Source of the DNA: Acholoe squamosa
Lineage: Eukaryota > Annelida > Polychaeta > Phyllodocida > Polynoidae
Length of the DNA: 64,000 nt
Reading direction: 5' to 3'
Assembly: GCA_949317995.1 (NCBI GenBank)
Contig: OX439050.1
Span: forward strand, 54,189,777 to 54,253,776
Shown: in pieces, positions 55,136 through 64,000 of the stretch
How the letters are laid out: every line of letters begins with the position of its first letter
Position numbering within the stretch: position 1 is the first letter of the stretch
Position numbers and translations under genes: made by a program
The notes under the pieces: model-generated
What the model was told of the DNA's origin: nothing
Seen by the model: the letters and a program-made list of their open reading frames with translations, nothing else
The model's database searches: none

Positions 55136-56916
55136 CATTCAAGCCCTTTAGAATCAAAATAACATGAAATAAATACAGAACCGAACTCTCTGGCATGTAC
55201 ATCATAGTCGACCCAGCCCACAGTGTGGATCTATGACAATATACGCCATGGTTGTTTAGTTCTGTCTGTTTATTGTATGCACAGTTTTACCATGAGATCC
55301 CTTTTTACAGATTTATCTTGCCTCAATGATTTAGCCTAACGTGCAATACTTCTAAACAAAAGGTAGAGATGGTGAGCTGATTCACTGAACCAAATACACG
55401 GCACCTCCTGTGGTCTTCCTAACTTATCCCTCATTCCTCACACCAAGCAATCCCAACACACACACAGCTTCACTTGTAATGGCTGCCATACGTCACCAGC
55501 ACCTTCAGTGAACAAGCCGTGTGGCATGGGCTGTAAACACTGACATGGTGGAATTGACCACAGGCTGCCAAGATAAGGCACTTTGTGTCAGAGGTGGAGG
55601 TTGGAGCGATAAATTGTGAGCTGAGACCTTAAGGCACTAACCGAGGGCCACTAGAGGTAGGGTGATAATCAGAGAAGAGAGAAAACTATATCAGGCATAC
55701 CCGGTTTCTTTTAACTTAGTAGTTAGCATTGAGATTTTAATCAGTAATCAATCAACCACAGTTGGAATGGTACTTTGCAGACTTGCTATACAGGCTTAGG
55801 TAGGAATTGGTATGGAGTTACAGGGTACTATAAGGAGAGTAAAATTGGAGAGGTGAGGGTATGTCCAAACACAATTTGCAAAGGTTCTTTTCTATGCCCA
55901 GAAGGAGGGTAAATAATCATGAAGAGCTGATGGTATCTCCGAAGGAACCAGTACTTTGCAATACTACAGACTTGCCTAGGACTTTTTCCCTATAGCAGCA
56001 AACTCAAAATATCCTTGGAATCAACTTTTGAAATACGGTAGCAACTCACCTTGAAATGTCTTGACTCAAAAACATATTTAAGAAAATATATAAAAGTAGC
56101 TGAAGATACCTTTGTCAAGCATTGATATCCTTACATAGACTTATGAAGTGGAAGGAGCAGTCCTGTCCTGTTTGGACCCCAACCTTTGCTAACATATGGT
56201 TTGCTCAGTGAGATGGTAATAACAACTGTTGTAGCTTGAAATTAGAGAGGGAGCCTCTGCCCATATCGTCATAAATCTCCTCAGTTATTTTGGAGTTTCA
56301 GATAAGGGTGTGGTAAAATACATGTGGTAAGTCTATAGTTTTAAGCAGTGGTATTATCATGAGACACAGCAAAGGGGTAAATAGCTTGCCAACCCAAAGT
56401 CTCTACTTTTTGAAAAAGTGAGATGAATTGCATCAAAACGAAATGTGATTTATATAATGCAAGTCAAGACACAGGCATTGTGTTGCATTTATAAAGGGAT
56501 TTCCTCCATTTTGGGCTTTAAATGGACTGACTGAAACTGCCGCGATTCTTTCATAAAAAAAACGTCTCTTTTCCTGAACCATATGACAACACTGCTACAC
56601 CTGCTTTGACTTCAGCACATTGCCATTTATAGCAAATGATATATTTAATATATCATATTCAAATATACTGACAAGCAAAAGTAGTAGCAATAATTATTGG
56701 CAGATGCTTAACAACACAGGTACGCATGTGACCCATCTGGAGAAAATGCGCATCCGAGGGGATTTCTAGTTCTGCCTTAGCCACCAGGGGGCAGTGTATG
56801 AGTAAAACTGAATTACAATGATTAATATACCAAAAATGCCTTATATCAATTGTGACCCATCCTTACAAAATAGTTCGTAATTCGCACATAGAAAATGTTC
56901 AGTTATTGAGATATTC
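55136..56916. other. non-coding stretch before the Ngaro element
   Basis: No supported ORF. TTGTGACCCATCCTTACAAA at 56859 has an inverted partner near 62774-62790 on the other side of the Ngaro element, so that element may have landed in an older inverted-repeat element. Confidence 0.45.
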
Positions 56917-57100
56917 AAGCTACTTATATGCTCGCATATAAGTGGTGATAAATGGGCAGTAGCAGTTCCCAAATGTATTACCAGATGTCACCACTTCCAT
57001 TCACCTGTTATGTAACAGGTTCCTTCACTGGTGGCCTTGTAGTCGGCCATATTGCCTAGCCCCAGGAAGGACCACCGGTCTCACATTGGAGATTTTTTTT
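56917..57100 (+). repeat. Ngaro split repeat A1
   Basis: The sequence AAGCTACTTATATG...GGAGATTTTTTTT is repeated at 62131-62315. It begins with a near-palindrome CTTATATGCTCGCATATAAG and ends 10 nt before the first ATG, so it likely holds the promoter and leader. Confidence 0.93.
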
Positions 57101-57110
57101 CCCAGTCATC

Positions 57111-59108
57111 ATGACTAAATGCGTGGCCTGTGATACTTCCTACCATGGTAACGCAGCCAAGTGCCCGAATTGTGGGGTGACCAATCCGGGGAAACGTTAT
57201 TCTCCGGAGGATTCGGAAGAATTACCTGGTTCAGCGGATTCAGCCGAGCGTGACGAGCAGGAGGCCACGGAGGCCAGGCAGAGCGACCGGCTGCCCCAGG
57301 GGAAGGACGGTCAACATGGTGAGCTTAGCAGCCTTGGGAAGAAATCTACACAAAATGATTTATTGCATCAGATTGAACTTGAAAGGGCCAGGAAATCAAA
57401 AATTGATGAAATGTGTAAACGCAAAGAGTTGGAACTAGAGTTGGCCAGCCTAAGGGCTGAAAATAACAGATCTCTTCGCCAATTGAACGAAGGCGTACGG
57501 GCTTGGCGAGGTGCCATGGGTGCGTTCGAGGCCGAAACTTCTTCTCTTACTGCTAGTGCCCCATGTTGGAATCCTTCAGAGTTGGATGCGGTAAGGAACG
57601 AAAGTGGTGGGTCGAACGCCATGGGTGCGTTCGAGGCCCAAACTTCTTCTCTTGCTGCTAGTGCTACGTGTTTGAACCCATCAGAGTTGGATACGGTAAG
57701 GAACAAAGGTGGGGACTCGAACACACCAGGCTTCCAAACTGGCCAATCACAAGCCAGCTCTAACTTTAACTGCGGAGTCCAAAATGGCCGCCCTGTACTT
57801 CCGGAAAGCCGGTTTTCGGCCGCAAACACTGTTTTAGGGCCTAATTCTAGAGTTATGGGACCCTCCGCAGGCCAATCCGGCCTTGAAACCACCTCAGGTA
57901 TGTTTGAATTACCCAATTTGTGTAAAAAATTGCCTCCAGTAGAGGGAAATACCCAAGTAAACAAGTCGCTCACCCGCGATAACAAGCCACCTTCCCGGTA
58001 CAATCACCCGGTCCCCAGAGACAATCAACCTGACTATCCAGTGGGTCAAAGTCATTCCCATGGTGAATTAGACAATGATTATCAGGAGTTCCTACTGTGG
58101 AAACAGTGGAGAAGTGGTGGTGTAGCTGCTAACACTGTTCCTCAGCTGTTCTACAGAGATGGCACACCTTATTCCCCACCTGTCACACCTGTTAGTCAGA
58201 CTGTCAGTTGGCCTGGTGTGGGTCAATTTAGGGCACCGGATGGCAGGCTAAAGTTCCCACCTACACCTATGGTATATTGTAACCCGACTACTTCTCATAT
58301 GTATGGGATTCCAGTCCCAACATCCCATCAGCAGCAGGCTTCATATCAGTTTGGCGTTATTCCTAACCCACAACAACAGTACCAGGCTGCAGGAATTCTA
58401 CCTAATCAACAAAGCCTGTTCCAGGCTCCTGGTGTTCAGTCTGTGCAACCTCAAATTCCACATAACCCAACAGCATGGTATCCTAACCAGCAACTACAAC
58501 ACCAAGCTCAAGGCGCCCCAATGGTGATATTTTCACCAAACAATGCCAGTGGCAGTAAGTTTGTGACCTATGACATTGAACAGCACATGCCGCATGATAA
58601 AGTAAAAAAAACCGCCTTGAATGATGTTATTTCTGCTAGCATGGGTCTCTTGAATAGCATGTTGGCTAGAAACTTCCCATGTAAAAACTATGGTAAACAT
58701 GTTAAATTCCTAACTGACAAGAAAGCATTCTACAATGAGGATGCTCTCATTCAGTATGATCTTGCGATGCGTGAAAGGGGAGAATCGTTTGGTGAACACA
58801 CATTCTGCTATTTCGATCACGACATCTTCTCAAACAGTGTTGGTCTTGAGAATCTTAGTGCCGAGCACTTATGTAATGTTCTTGGTATCCAGCCTCCATC
58901 ATCTCAAAGTGGTGCTGGTACTGTTGCGGGATCGAGTAGTAAGAGGAAAAAGAACAAAAAGAAAAAGTCAGATGAAATTCACTGTTGCTATGCATTTAAT
59001 GGTGATAATGGTTGTAACGCCAAAGATTGCCCTCACCCACATGTATGTCGCTCTTGTGGGGGTAATCACACAAAACTAAAGTGTACTGTGAAAAAATCAA
59101 ATGATTGA
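57111..59108 (+). CDS. gag: Ngaro Gag-like protein with N- and C-terminal zinc motifs
   Basis: The 665-codon ORF starts 10 nt after repeat A1. Residues 1-30 form a zinc-ribbon-like motif (CVACDTSYHG, CPNCG). A helical, charged region covers about 70-140. Two 35-residue tandem repeats (105 bp, starting at 57513 and 57618) contain GAFEA[E/Q]TSSL and NPSELD. A Gln/Pro-rich middle spans about 330-490. The C-terminal Cys/His region (CCYAFN, CNAKDCPHPH, CRSCGGNHTKLKC) matches the CCCH-plus-knuckle pattern of DIRS/Ngaro ORF1 proteins. The role is RNA binding and particle assembly by analogy. The frame ends at TGA 59106-59108 and the same frame is open beyond. Confidence 0.88.
   Translation: MTKCVACDTSYHGNAAKCPNCGVTNPGKRYSPEDSEELPGSADSAERDEQEATEARQSDRLPQGKDGQHGELSSLGKKSTQNDLLHQIELERARKSKIDEMCKRKELELELASLRAENNRSLRQLNEGVRAWRGAMGAFEAETSSLTASAPCWNPSELDAVRNESGGSNAMGAFEAQTSSLAASATCLNPSELDTVRNKGGDSNTPGFQTGQSQASSNFNCGVQNGRPVLPESRFSAANTVLGPNSRVMGPSAGQSGLETTSGMFELPNLCKKLPPVEGNTQVNKSLTRDNKPPSRYNHPVPRDNQPDYPVGQSHSHGELDNDYQEFLLWKQWRSGGVAANTVPQLFYRDGTPYSPPVTPVSQTVSWPGVGQFRAPDGRLKFPPTPMVYCNPTTSHMYGIPVPTSHQQQASYQFGVIPNPQQQYQAAGILPNQQSLFQAPGVQSVQPQIPHNPTAWYPNQQLQHQAQGAPMVIFSPNNASGSKFVTYDIEQHMPHDKVKKTALNDVISASMGLLNSMLARNFPCKNYGKHVKFLTDKKAFYNEDALIQYDLAMRERGESFGEHTFCYFDHDIFSNSVGLENLSAEHLCNVLGIQPPSSQSGAGTVAGSSSKRKKNKKKKSDEIHCCYAFNGDNGCNAKDCPHPHVCRSCGGNHTKLKCTVKKSND
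57513..57722 (+). repeat. 105-bp in-frame tandem duplication in Ngaro gag
   Basis: GCCATGGGTGCGTTCGAGGC starts at 57513 and 57618; the two 35-codon units differ at a modest number of positions. Both keep the reading frame. Confidence 0.9.
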
Positions 59109-61100
59109 TATCAGGCCTTAGTGGATTCTGATTCAGGGGTCAGTGTCTCCGAGGAGTTTGGCATAGATGGTGGAATTATAAAATCTTCCGATTCTGACAA
59201 TACCAGTGATTCTGATAATACCAGTGAACTTGAATATAGTTTATTATGGGATGTCAACAAATTCGTAATTCCTTGTGGTTCAAATCATGTCACTTCTTCA
59301 GATTCAGTACCAAAGACGGAAGACATTATATTAACTCCTACTATCTACACTTCCAGAATTGTCGATGGTGTTGAATGGTTTAGACCTTGTCCTTTGGATT
59401 GTGATTCCGTTCATGTCTTAGATGGCATGTGCCTCCAACTCAACCCACACGCCTTCTTTGATGAATGCATGGGGTTTGAGGAAGTTGATGGTAACTATGC
59501 TTATATCCTAGACGGTGTTCGTAACGGATTCAAAATCGTTGATGTGGATTATAATGGTTCTTATTTTCAAAAAAATTACCATTCCATAATCAAAGAAGGT
59601 GTAAAATGCCAAATGGACGATCTGGTAAGGAAGGAGTTAATTGATGGTAAAGTCAAAAGGGTTCTTAGTAGACCCCAGTGTGTACATTCACTGGGGGCTA
59701 TTTTAAAACCAGACGGCAGCTTAAGACCCATAACAGATTGCAGTCGTGGTGATCCCGATGATAATCTTAAAAGTATTAATGACTTTATGTACACAACTTG
59801 CCAACCGTTTCATTATACTCAAGTAGATAGTGTTACTGATGTCATACATGAGGGCTCGTTTTTATGTGTATTGGACATCCAATCTGCTTATCGCAGTGTG
59901 GCTGTTCATCCGGACGATCGTTCCAAGCAAGGTTTTGTGTGGAGTCTGGACGGTGCACCAGAATATTTCGAAGATCAAGCCTTATCGTTTGGTCTTAGAT
60001 GTGCACCATTTATCTTTACTCAACTAACCGAGTTTGTCATCCGGTGTATGAATCGTAGAGGTATTTTAAATGTTTTCGGTTACCTGGATGACTTTGTCAT
60101 TGTGGCTGACAACTACGAGGAGTGTGCGAGGCGTCAGGCGATATTGGTAGATCTGCTCCGACGTCTCGGTTTCCATATTGCATGGGAAAAAATCTTAACC
60201 CCTGCTACCAAAGTCCAGTATTTGGGTCTGGTAATTGACACAGTGAAAATGGAAATCAGCTTACCCCCACAAAAGTTAGACAACTTATTGGTACTGATCG
60301 ACAAGTTCTTGGGTAAAACTGTTGCTACCAAAAAAGAATTACAAGAACTGTGTGGTCATTTGGCACACGCTAGTAGAGTTATTCGGGGAGGCAGAACATT
60401 TTCACGTAGAGTCATTAACCTACTCAAATACATGGCCGACAGTGTCACGGTGGTCAAACTACCTGATTGGTTTATGGATGACATCCGCTGGTGGAAAAGG
60501 TTCAGTTATGTATTCAATGGTTCTGCAAAAATCCTACGTACCTTTGATTATCATCCTATCGTAGACACTGACTCATCACTAACTGGTTTTGGCTCATGTT
60601 ATAATGGTGATTGGTCAGTAGGTGCATGGAAATTACCTGCCTACAATCAGTTGTATAATCGCTTTCCATTATATCATACTGTTAAACCCCCTTGTGAATA
60701 TGATGAGACAGCTGACATTAACCTACTGGAAGTCTGGCCAGTGGTTGCCGCAGCGCAACGTTGGGGAAATGATTGGTCGGATACAAAAGTTGTAGTCAGA
60801 ACCGACAATACCCAAGTCCAACGCATGATAAATACTGGCAGATCGCGGAGTGTTCGCTGTATGTGGTGGATAAGAGAATTATTTTGGTTATCAGTTGTAC
60901 ATAATTTTCATATTGTTGCTACTCGCGTTAAATCTAAAGACAATATTGTTCCTGACTTTTTGTCGCGCTGTACGGATAAAAGGTGTGCAAAAGGATTGCC
61001 TTCATTTCTGATAAATGACTTCTGCTGCAGGGGATGTCTTGACTCACAAACTACGGAACTACCAGTCACAGTGGATGGCTGGAGCCACGGAGCGTACTAG
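59109..61100 (+). CDS. Ngaro reverse transcriptase-RNase H
   Basis: This is in the same frame as gag, directly after its TGA. The only near-start codon is GTG 59121, and the first in-frame ATG is at residue 103 counted from 59121. Expression by TGA readthrough as a gag fusion is therefore likely. RT motifs are CVLDIQSAYRSV, LSFGLRCAPF and GYLDDFVIV (YLDD 60081-60092). RNase H has DTDSSLTGFG (Asp codon 60564), a Glu in INLLEVWPV and VVRTDNTQV. This arrangement is typical of DIRS/Ngaro pol. It copies the RNA into DNA. The C-terminal end overlaps the recombinase ORF by 86 nt. Confidence 0.92.
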   Translation, partial: YQALVDSDSGVSVSEEFGIDGGIIKSSDSDNTSDSDNTSELEYSLLWDVNKFVIPCGSNHVTSSDSVPKTEDIILTPTIYTSRIVDGVEWFRPCPLDCDSVHVLDGMCLQLNPHAFFDECMGFEEVDGNYAYILDGVRNGFKIVDVDYNGSYFQKNYHSIIKEGVKCQMDDLVRKELIDGKVKRVLSRPQCVHSLGAILKPDGSLRPITDCSRGDPDDNLKSINDFMYTTCQPFHYTQVDSVTDVIHEGSFLCVLDIQSAYRSVAVHPDDRSKQGFVWSLDGAPEYFEDQALSFGLRCAPFIFTQLTEFVIRCMNRRGILNVFGYLDDFVIVADNYEECARRQAILVDLLRRLGFHIAWEKILTPATKVQYLGLVIDTVKMEISLPPQKLDNLLVLIDKFLGKTVATKKELQELCGHLAHASRVIRGGRTFSRRVINLLKYMADSVTVVKLPDWFMDDIRWWKRFSYVFNGSAKILRTFDYHPIVDTDSSLTGFGSCYNGDWSVGAWKLPAYNQLYNRFPLYHTVKPPCEYDETADINLLEVWPVVAAAQRWGNDWSDTKVVVRTDNTQVQRMINTGRSRSVRCMWWIRELFWLSVVHNFHIVATRVKSKDNIVPDFLSRCTDKRCAKGLPSFLINDFCCRGCLDSQTTELPVTVDGWSHGAY

Positions 61101-61974
61101 GAAGAGCCAATGGAACTCTTATTTGGAATTTTGCATATTATATGGTGTGCTTGTTCCATTCCCCGCTAGTATAGAAGTTGTGTTGTTATATGTTACACAC
61201 TTGGCTGAGAGACTGCGCTACAGCTCTATTAAACAGTACCTAGGAGGACTTTGGGTGTTGCACAAGGTCCTAGGTTATTCACATGTCAACCCTAATACAT
61301 TTGAACTCTACATCACTATGAGAGGTATCCGAAGGACCCTAGGTGATCATGTGGACCAGGCGCGACCAGCGTCAGTGCAGGACTTAAAGCGTATTTATAA
61401 ACTATTGGATATGTCATGTTCTGAAGATGTGGCATTTTGGATCACTGTTATCATGTGCTTCAGGGGCTTATTACGTAAGTCCAATGTGGTTGAACAAGGA
61501 CTGGCAGTCTGCTTGTCAGATTTGACCTGGGAAGTCTGGGGGGTCTCCGTCAGACTTCGCCGTACAAAGACTATTTCATTTAAGGAGCGGGTCTTGTTCA
61601 TACCCTTCACATTCATCTATGACTCTATCTTCTGCCTTCATCATTACCTGATCTTGCTGTTATCTATGGTGAACTACCCATCCAGTGACTCACAAGTAGT
61701 GTCGTACATGAAAAATGGCCAATGGTGTCGTGGCAGTTACTCATGGTACTTAGGCAAATTGCACAAGTTGTGTGCCAAGTCAGGCATCGATAAGTTGTCT
61801 TCACACTCGTTACGAAGAGGAGGTGCATCAGCCTTGGCAGATGCAGGGTTCAGTCTATTGGACATCAAGAACATTGGTGATTGGAAATCATTGAGTGTGT
61901 TGCATTATTTGACAAAATCCAAACAAGCTCGTGTCGATCTTGATCGGCGTATGGTCAGCGCCTTATTTGTGTAA
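61015..61974 (+). CDS. tyrosine recombinase of the Ngaro element
   Basis: The 319-codon ORF starts at ATG 61015, overlapping the RT frame by 86 nt. An N-terminal SAM-like DNA-binding half is followed by the catalytic domain. Arg I is in CFRGLLRKSN (residue 150, codon 61462), the HxxR box in HSLRRGGA (His264, Arg267), a Trp in GDWKS, and the nucleophile Tyr298 in VLHYL (61906-61908). All key residues are present. It would insert the circular DNA copy by recombination, in place of an integrase. Confidence 0.93.
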   Translation: MTSAAGDVLTHKLRNYQSQWMAGATERTRKSQWNSYLEFCILYGVLVPFPASIEVVLLYVTHLAERLRYSSIKQYLGGLWVLHKVLGYSHVNPNTFELYITMRGIRRTLGDHVDQARPASVQDLKRIYKLLDMSCSEDVAFWITVIMCFRGLLRKSNVVEQGLAVCLSDLTWEVWGVSVRLRRTKTISFKERVLFIPFTFIYDSIFCLHHYLILLLSMVNYPSSDSQVVSYMKNGQWCRGSYSWYLGKLHKLCAKSGIDKLSSHSLRRGGASALADAGFSLLDIKNIGDWKSLSVLHYLTKSKQARVDLDRRMVSALFV

Positions 61975-62049
61975 AATCTGGTTATGTATGTTTTGTTTTT
62001 TTGTTTTTTTTTGTTGTTTTTTTTTGTTCTCCATTCTGTTTGGCGTGTT

Positions 62050-62130
62050 GGCCTGGTTATGTATGTTTATTGGCCAGGTCCAATAAAATATTCGCCCAAA
62101 CTAGATTGGAGTTGTCGTACGTCTATTTAT
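62050..62130 (+). repeat. Ngaro split repeat B1
   Basis: The 81-bp sequence GGCCTGGTTATG...GTCTATTTAT is identical by eye to 62336-62416. It contains AATAAA (62082-62087), a likely polyadenylation signal. Confidence 0.93.
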
Positions 62131-62315
62131 AAGCTACTTATATGCGCGCATATAAGTGGTGATAAATGGGCAGTAGCAGTTCCCAAATGTATTACCAGAT
62201 GTCACCACTTCCATTCACCTGTTATGTAACAGGTTCCTTCACTGGTGGCCTTGTAGTCGGCCATATTGCCTAGCCCCAGGAAGGACCACCGGTCTCACAT
62301 TGGAGATTTTTTTTT
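62131..62315 (+). repeat. Ngaro split repeat A2
   Basis: Second copy of A1, directly abutting B1. One internal substitution (CTCGC versus GCGCG region) and one extra T in the terminal T-run. Confidence 0.93.
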
Positions 62316-62335
62316 CTTTCTTCTTGTGTTACTTA

Positions 62336-62416
62336 GGCCTGGTTATGTATGTTTATTGGCCAGGTCCAATAAAATATTCGCCCAAACTAGATTGGAGTTG
62401 TCGTACGTCTATTTAT
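62336..62416 (+). repeat. Ngaro split repeat B2
   Basis: Second copy of B1; marks the right end of the element. Confidence 0.92.
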
Positions 62417-63348
62417 ATTTACAGCTCATCTAGATCTTTCATTTGATATAACACTTGCATATTTGAACCAATAGCTCCTCTAAGGATCTCTCGGTAATTG
62501 TAGTCAGATCAATTCAAAAATTGATAAAACTGAGATAATTGACATATCAAACATATAATACTTTATTATTCCTATATAGTCCCTATGTAATTTTATATCA
62601 ACACAAAAACTATAACTATGTCATTTAAGCATTTATAAATTCAGTTTAGTAAGCAAGGAGTCTGAGAGATCTCTACATACATGTTGAAAAAATGCTAAAA
62701 TATCAATATTGAAAAATTTGATATCTTTGACACTATATCACCTGAAAAGATGTGCGACTTCAAAACCACTTTGTAAGGATGGGTCACGATTCTTAATGGA
62801 GACTCCAGTGGTATGCTCAGAATTATTACTGGAAATGTCCTATTTATGGAATACAAAAGAAACATTCATTGCCATGGTAAGATAGAAAATTGGTATATAT
62901 AGGGCAATTATTGGTTGCCATTATTCTTAATGGGAATTTCTGCCACAAATGTGTTGGATATTTACATAAGGAACTCAAAACCGAAAACAGACCTAAAAGG
63001 TTCTCCATAGAACCCATTTTATGATAAAAAGATCACATCTCTTTGTTTACCTTTCCATTAAACTGTATCTTTTTGCATTGCCAATGTTTAAGCTGGGGTA
63101 TAATGTGTTTAGGGCTTATTGGGTTTTTTTCCGTTGCACACACCAACCTAGGTTTGATAAGCAATTACAGAAGAACCACCTGGAATATTTAGCTCAAGAT
63201 AACTCTTTTTATAGCCTGTGGTTTAAAGTTTAAAAGGCCTTTTCCCTCCTATACTTAAGGGTAAACGATCGAGACCATCTGCCTGTAAGATGAAGAGGCA
63301 TCGCAGATGAATAGGGGAACACAGATCGATGGCAAGCGTGAGTGGTTT
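62417..63348. other. non-coding stretch
   Basis: AT-rich DNA, no supported ORF. TTTGTAAGGATGGGTCACGA near 62771 is the inverted partner of sequence at 56859. Confidence 0.45.
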
Positions 63349-63360
63349 ACATAATGGGAT

Positions 63361-63537
63361 TTGGCCTCCCTAGCCCATTCAAAAGGGTCTATTTCTTCTC
63401 TTTCCTATCCCCTTGGATGTGTGTGGTGCACATATGTGTGGGCAGTGACACATCCCTCTGTGAAATTGTGTAATGTAGTTCTCGCCATGAATATGACCTT
63501 AGCTATTGAAATGCCGTTAAACATCTATTACTCACAC
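63361..63537 (+). mobile_element. (CTCA)n-tailed SINE, copy 3
   Basis: Same family as 20616 and 42701. It is flanked by a 12-bp target duplication with one mismatch, ACATAATGGGAT (63349-63360) and ACATAACGGGAT (63538-63549). The tail is short (CTCACAC). Confidence 0.85.
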
Positions 63538-63861
63538 ACATAACGGGATATGATCTACAAACCTCCCAGGGCAGCCCATGAGCAGTTAAGCTTCTCCTAA
63601 TGGAAAATCCATAAAGTGCCAAACCCAGAACCCAATACAGAGCAGGGGGCTTCATGCTTATAAATAAATAAATATCCATTGAAGAATAAATCCTGCATAG
63701 GGTAAACTTCACATTGCATTGCAGGCTGGTTTAGCTTATAGATAGCCACAGGCCTGATTGTATTAGTGCTTTAAAATATCCACAGTGTAGTCATGAGTAT
63801 AGAGTATACAATATATACTGTATCCTCCCTGCAGGCCGTTTCACCTTGTTCATCAATCAAA

Positions 63862-63935
63862 TACGGACGTCCATCTTTGCAACACGGACCTCCGTCTTTG
63901 CAACACAGACGTCCATCTTTGCAAAGATGGACGTC
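63862..63935. repeat. palindromic cluster of GGACGTCCATCTTTGCAA units
   Basis: Three direct ACGGACGTCCATCTTTGCAA-like units are followed by the inverted unit TTTGCAAAGATGGACGTCC. The core from AGACGTCCATCTTTG to CAAAGATGGACGTCC is a nearly perfect palindrome of about 34 bp. The rest of 63550-64000 holds nothing recognised. Confidence 0.8.
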
Positions 63936-64000
63936 CGTGTCTCCATTTTAGGGTACGTATTAGAGATACGGAGAGGGTAGGGGGGAGTAGGTGTTCAAAA

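Larger units (their letters stand above)
56917..62416 (+). mobile_element. complete Ngaro-type (DIRS order) tyrosine-recombinase retrotransposon, 5.5 kb
   Basis: Split direct repeats in the order A1 (56917-57100), ORFs, B1 (62050-62130), A2 (62131-62315), B2 (62336-62416) define a Ngaro element; B1 and A2 are directly adjacent. Three open frames follow one another: gag-like, RT-RNase H and tyrosine recombinase. No methyltransferase or integrase is present, which separates it from DIRS and LTR elements. A1 and A2 differ by one base plus T-run length by eye, and all frames are open, so the copy is young. Integration is expected through recombination of a circular intermediate. Confidence 0.92.

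Noticed and set aside
57368-58003. 211-codon minus-strand ORF
   Set aside because: Shadow of the Ngaro gag ORF on the opposite strand, with no domain of its own.
56917-62416. DIRS1-type element with methyltransferase
   Set aside because: No methyltransferase ORF, and the repeats are split direct (A1-B1-A2-B2), not inverted, which fits Ngaro.

Overview
This window looks like nuclear DNA of an animal, most likely a marine invertebrate. It is AT-rich and intron-scale, has no bacterial gene layout, and is crowded with Ty3/gypsy, CR1/Jockey-like LINE, Ngaro/DIRS tyrosine-recombinase, Polinton-like, SINE and MITE sequences. The species cannot be read from the sequence. The (CTCA)n-tailed SINEs suggest a lophotrochozoan or invertebrate deuterostome, but that is a guess. 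I see no convincing host protein-coding gene; nearly every supported ORF belongs to a mobile element.

Layout. 1-1332: non-coding DNA, a possible small inverted-repeat element, and the front of a decayed LINE endonuclease. 1333-14784: a young 13.45-kb Ty3/gypsy LTR retrotransposon (LTRs 418 bp, two differences between them) inserted inside that LINE. It has a tRNA-His-type primer-binding site, a 913-codon gag, a pol in the -1 frame with one in-frame TGA, and a long extra ORF (about 1,230 codons) in the place where retroviruses carry env but without envelope features. 14785-17304: the rest of the LINE, interrupted by a short element carrying a tRNA-like sequence; a second inverted copy follows at 17346-17566. 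17.6-28.3 kb: two diverged copies of a non-coding segment, the second interrupted by another LINE fragment, plus a SINE at 20616-20800 with a perfect 11-bp target duplication.

30.29-39.92 kb: a candidate Polinton/Maverick-derived element bounded by long inverted repeats built from a CCAAT-containing subrepeat. Near its left end are a broken capsid-like ORF and a broken adenain-type cysteine protease; near its right end is an Asp/Ala-rich ORF made largely of trinucleotide repeats. Inside it a 1,285-bp element with 20-bp terminal inverted repeats carries eight copies of a GGGCGTGAGC-like motif. 40-56 kb: SINEs, foldback elements, a TTAA-flanked MITE nested in a SINE, two related satellite-like arrays (45.9-47.6 kb), and a decayed gag-protease retroelement remnant on the minus strand, cut by a 513-bp foldback element.

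56917-62416: a structurally complete Ngaro-type tyrosine-recombinase retrotransposon with the diagnostic split repeats A1-ORFs-B1-A2-B2. It has three open frames: gag-like, RT-RNase H (same frame as gag, separated by one TGA and with no early ATG) and tyrosine recombinase (overlapping by 86 nt). 62.4-64.0 kb: non-coding DNA, a third SINE copy with its own target duplication, and a strong palindrome.

The two intact-looking autonomous elements are the points of most interest: the gypsy element for its extra zinc-finger/coiled-coil ORF and possible spliced expression, and the Ngaro element for its complete structure and likely stop-codon readthrough.
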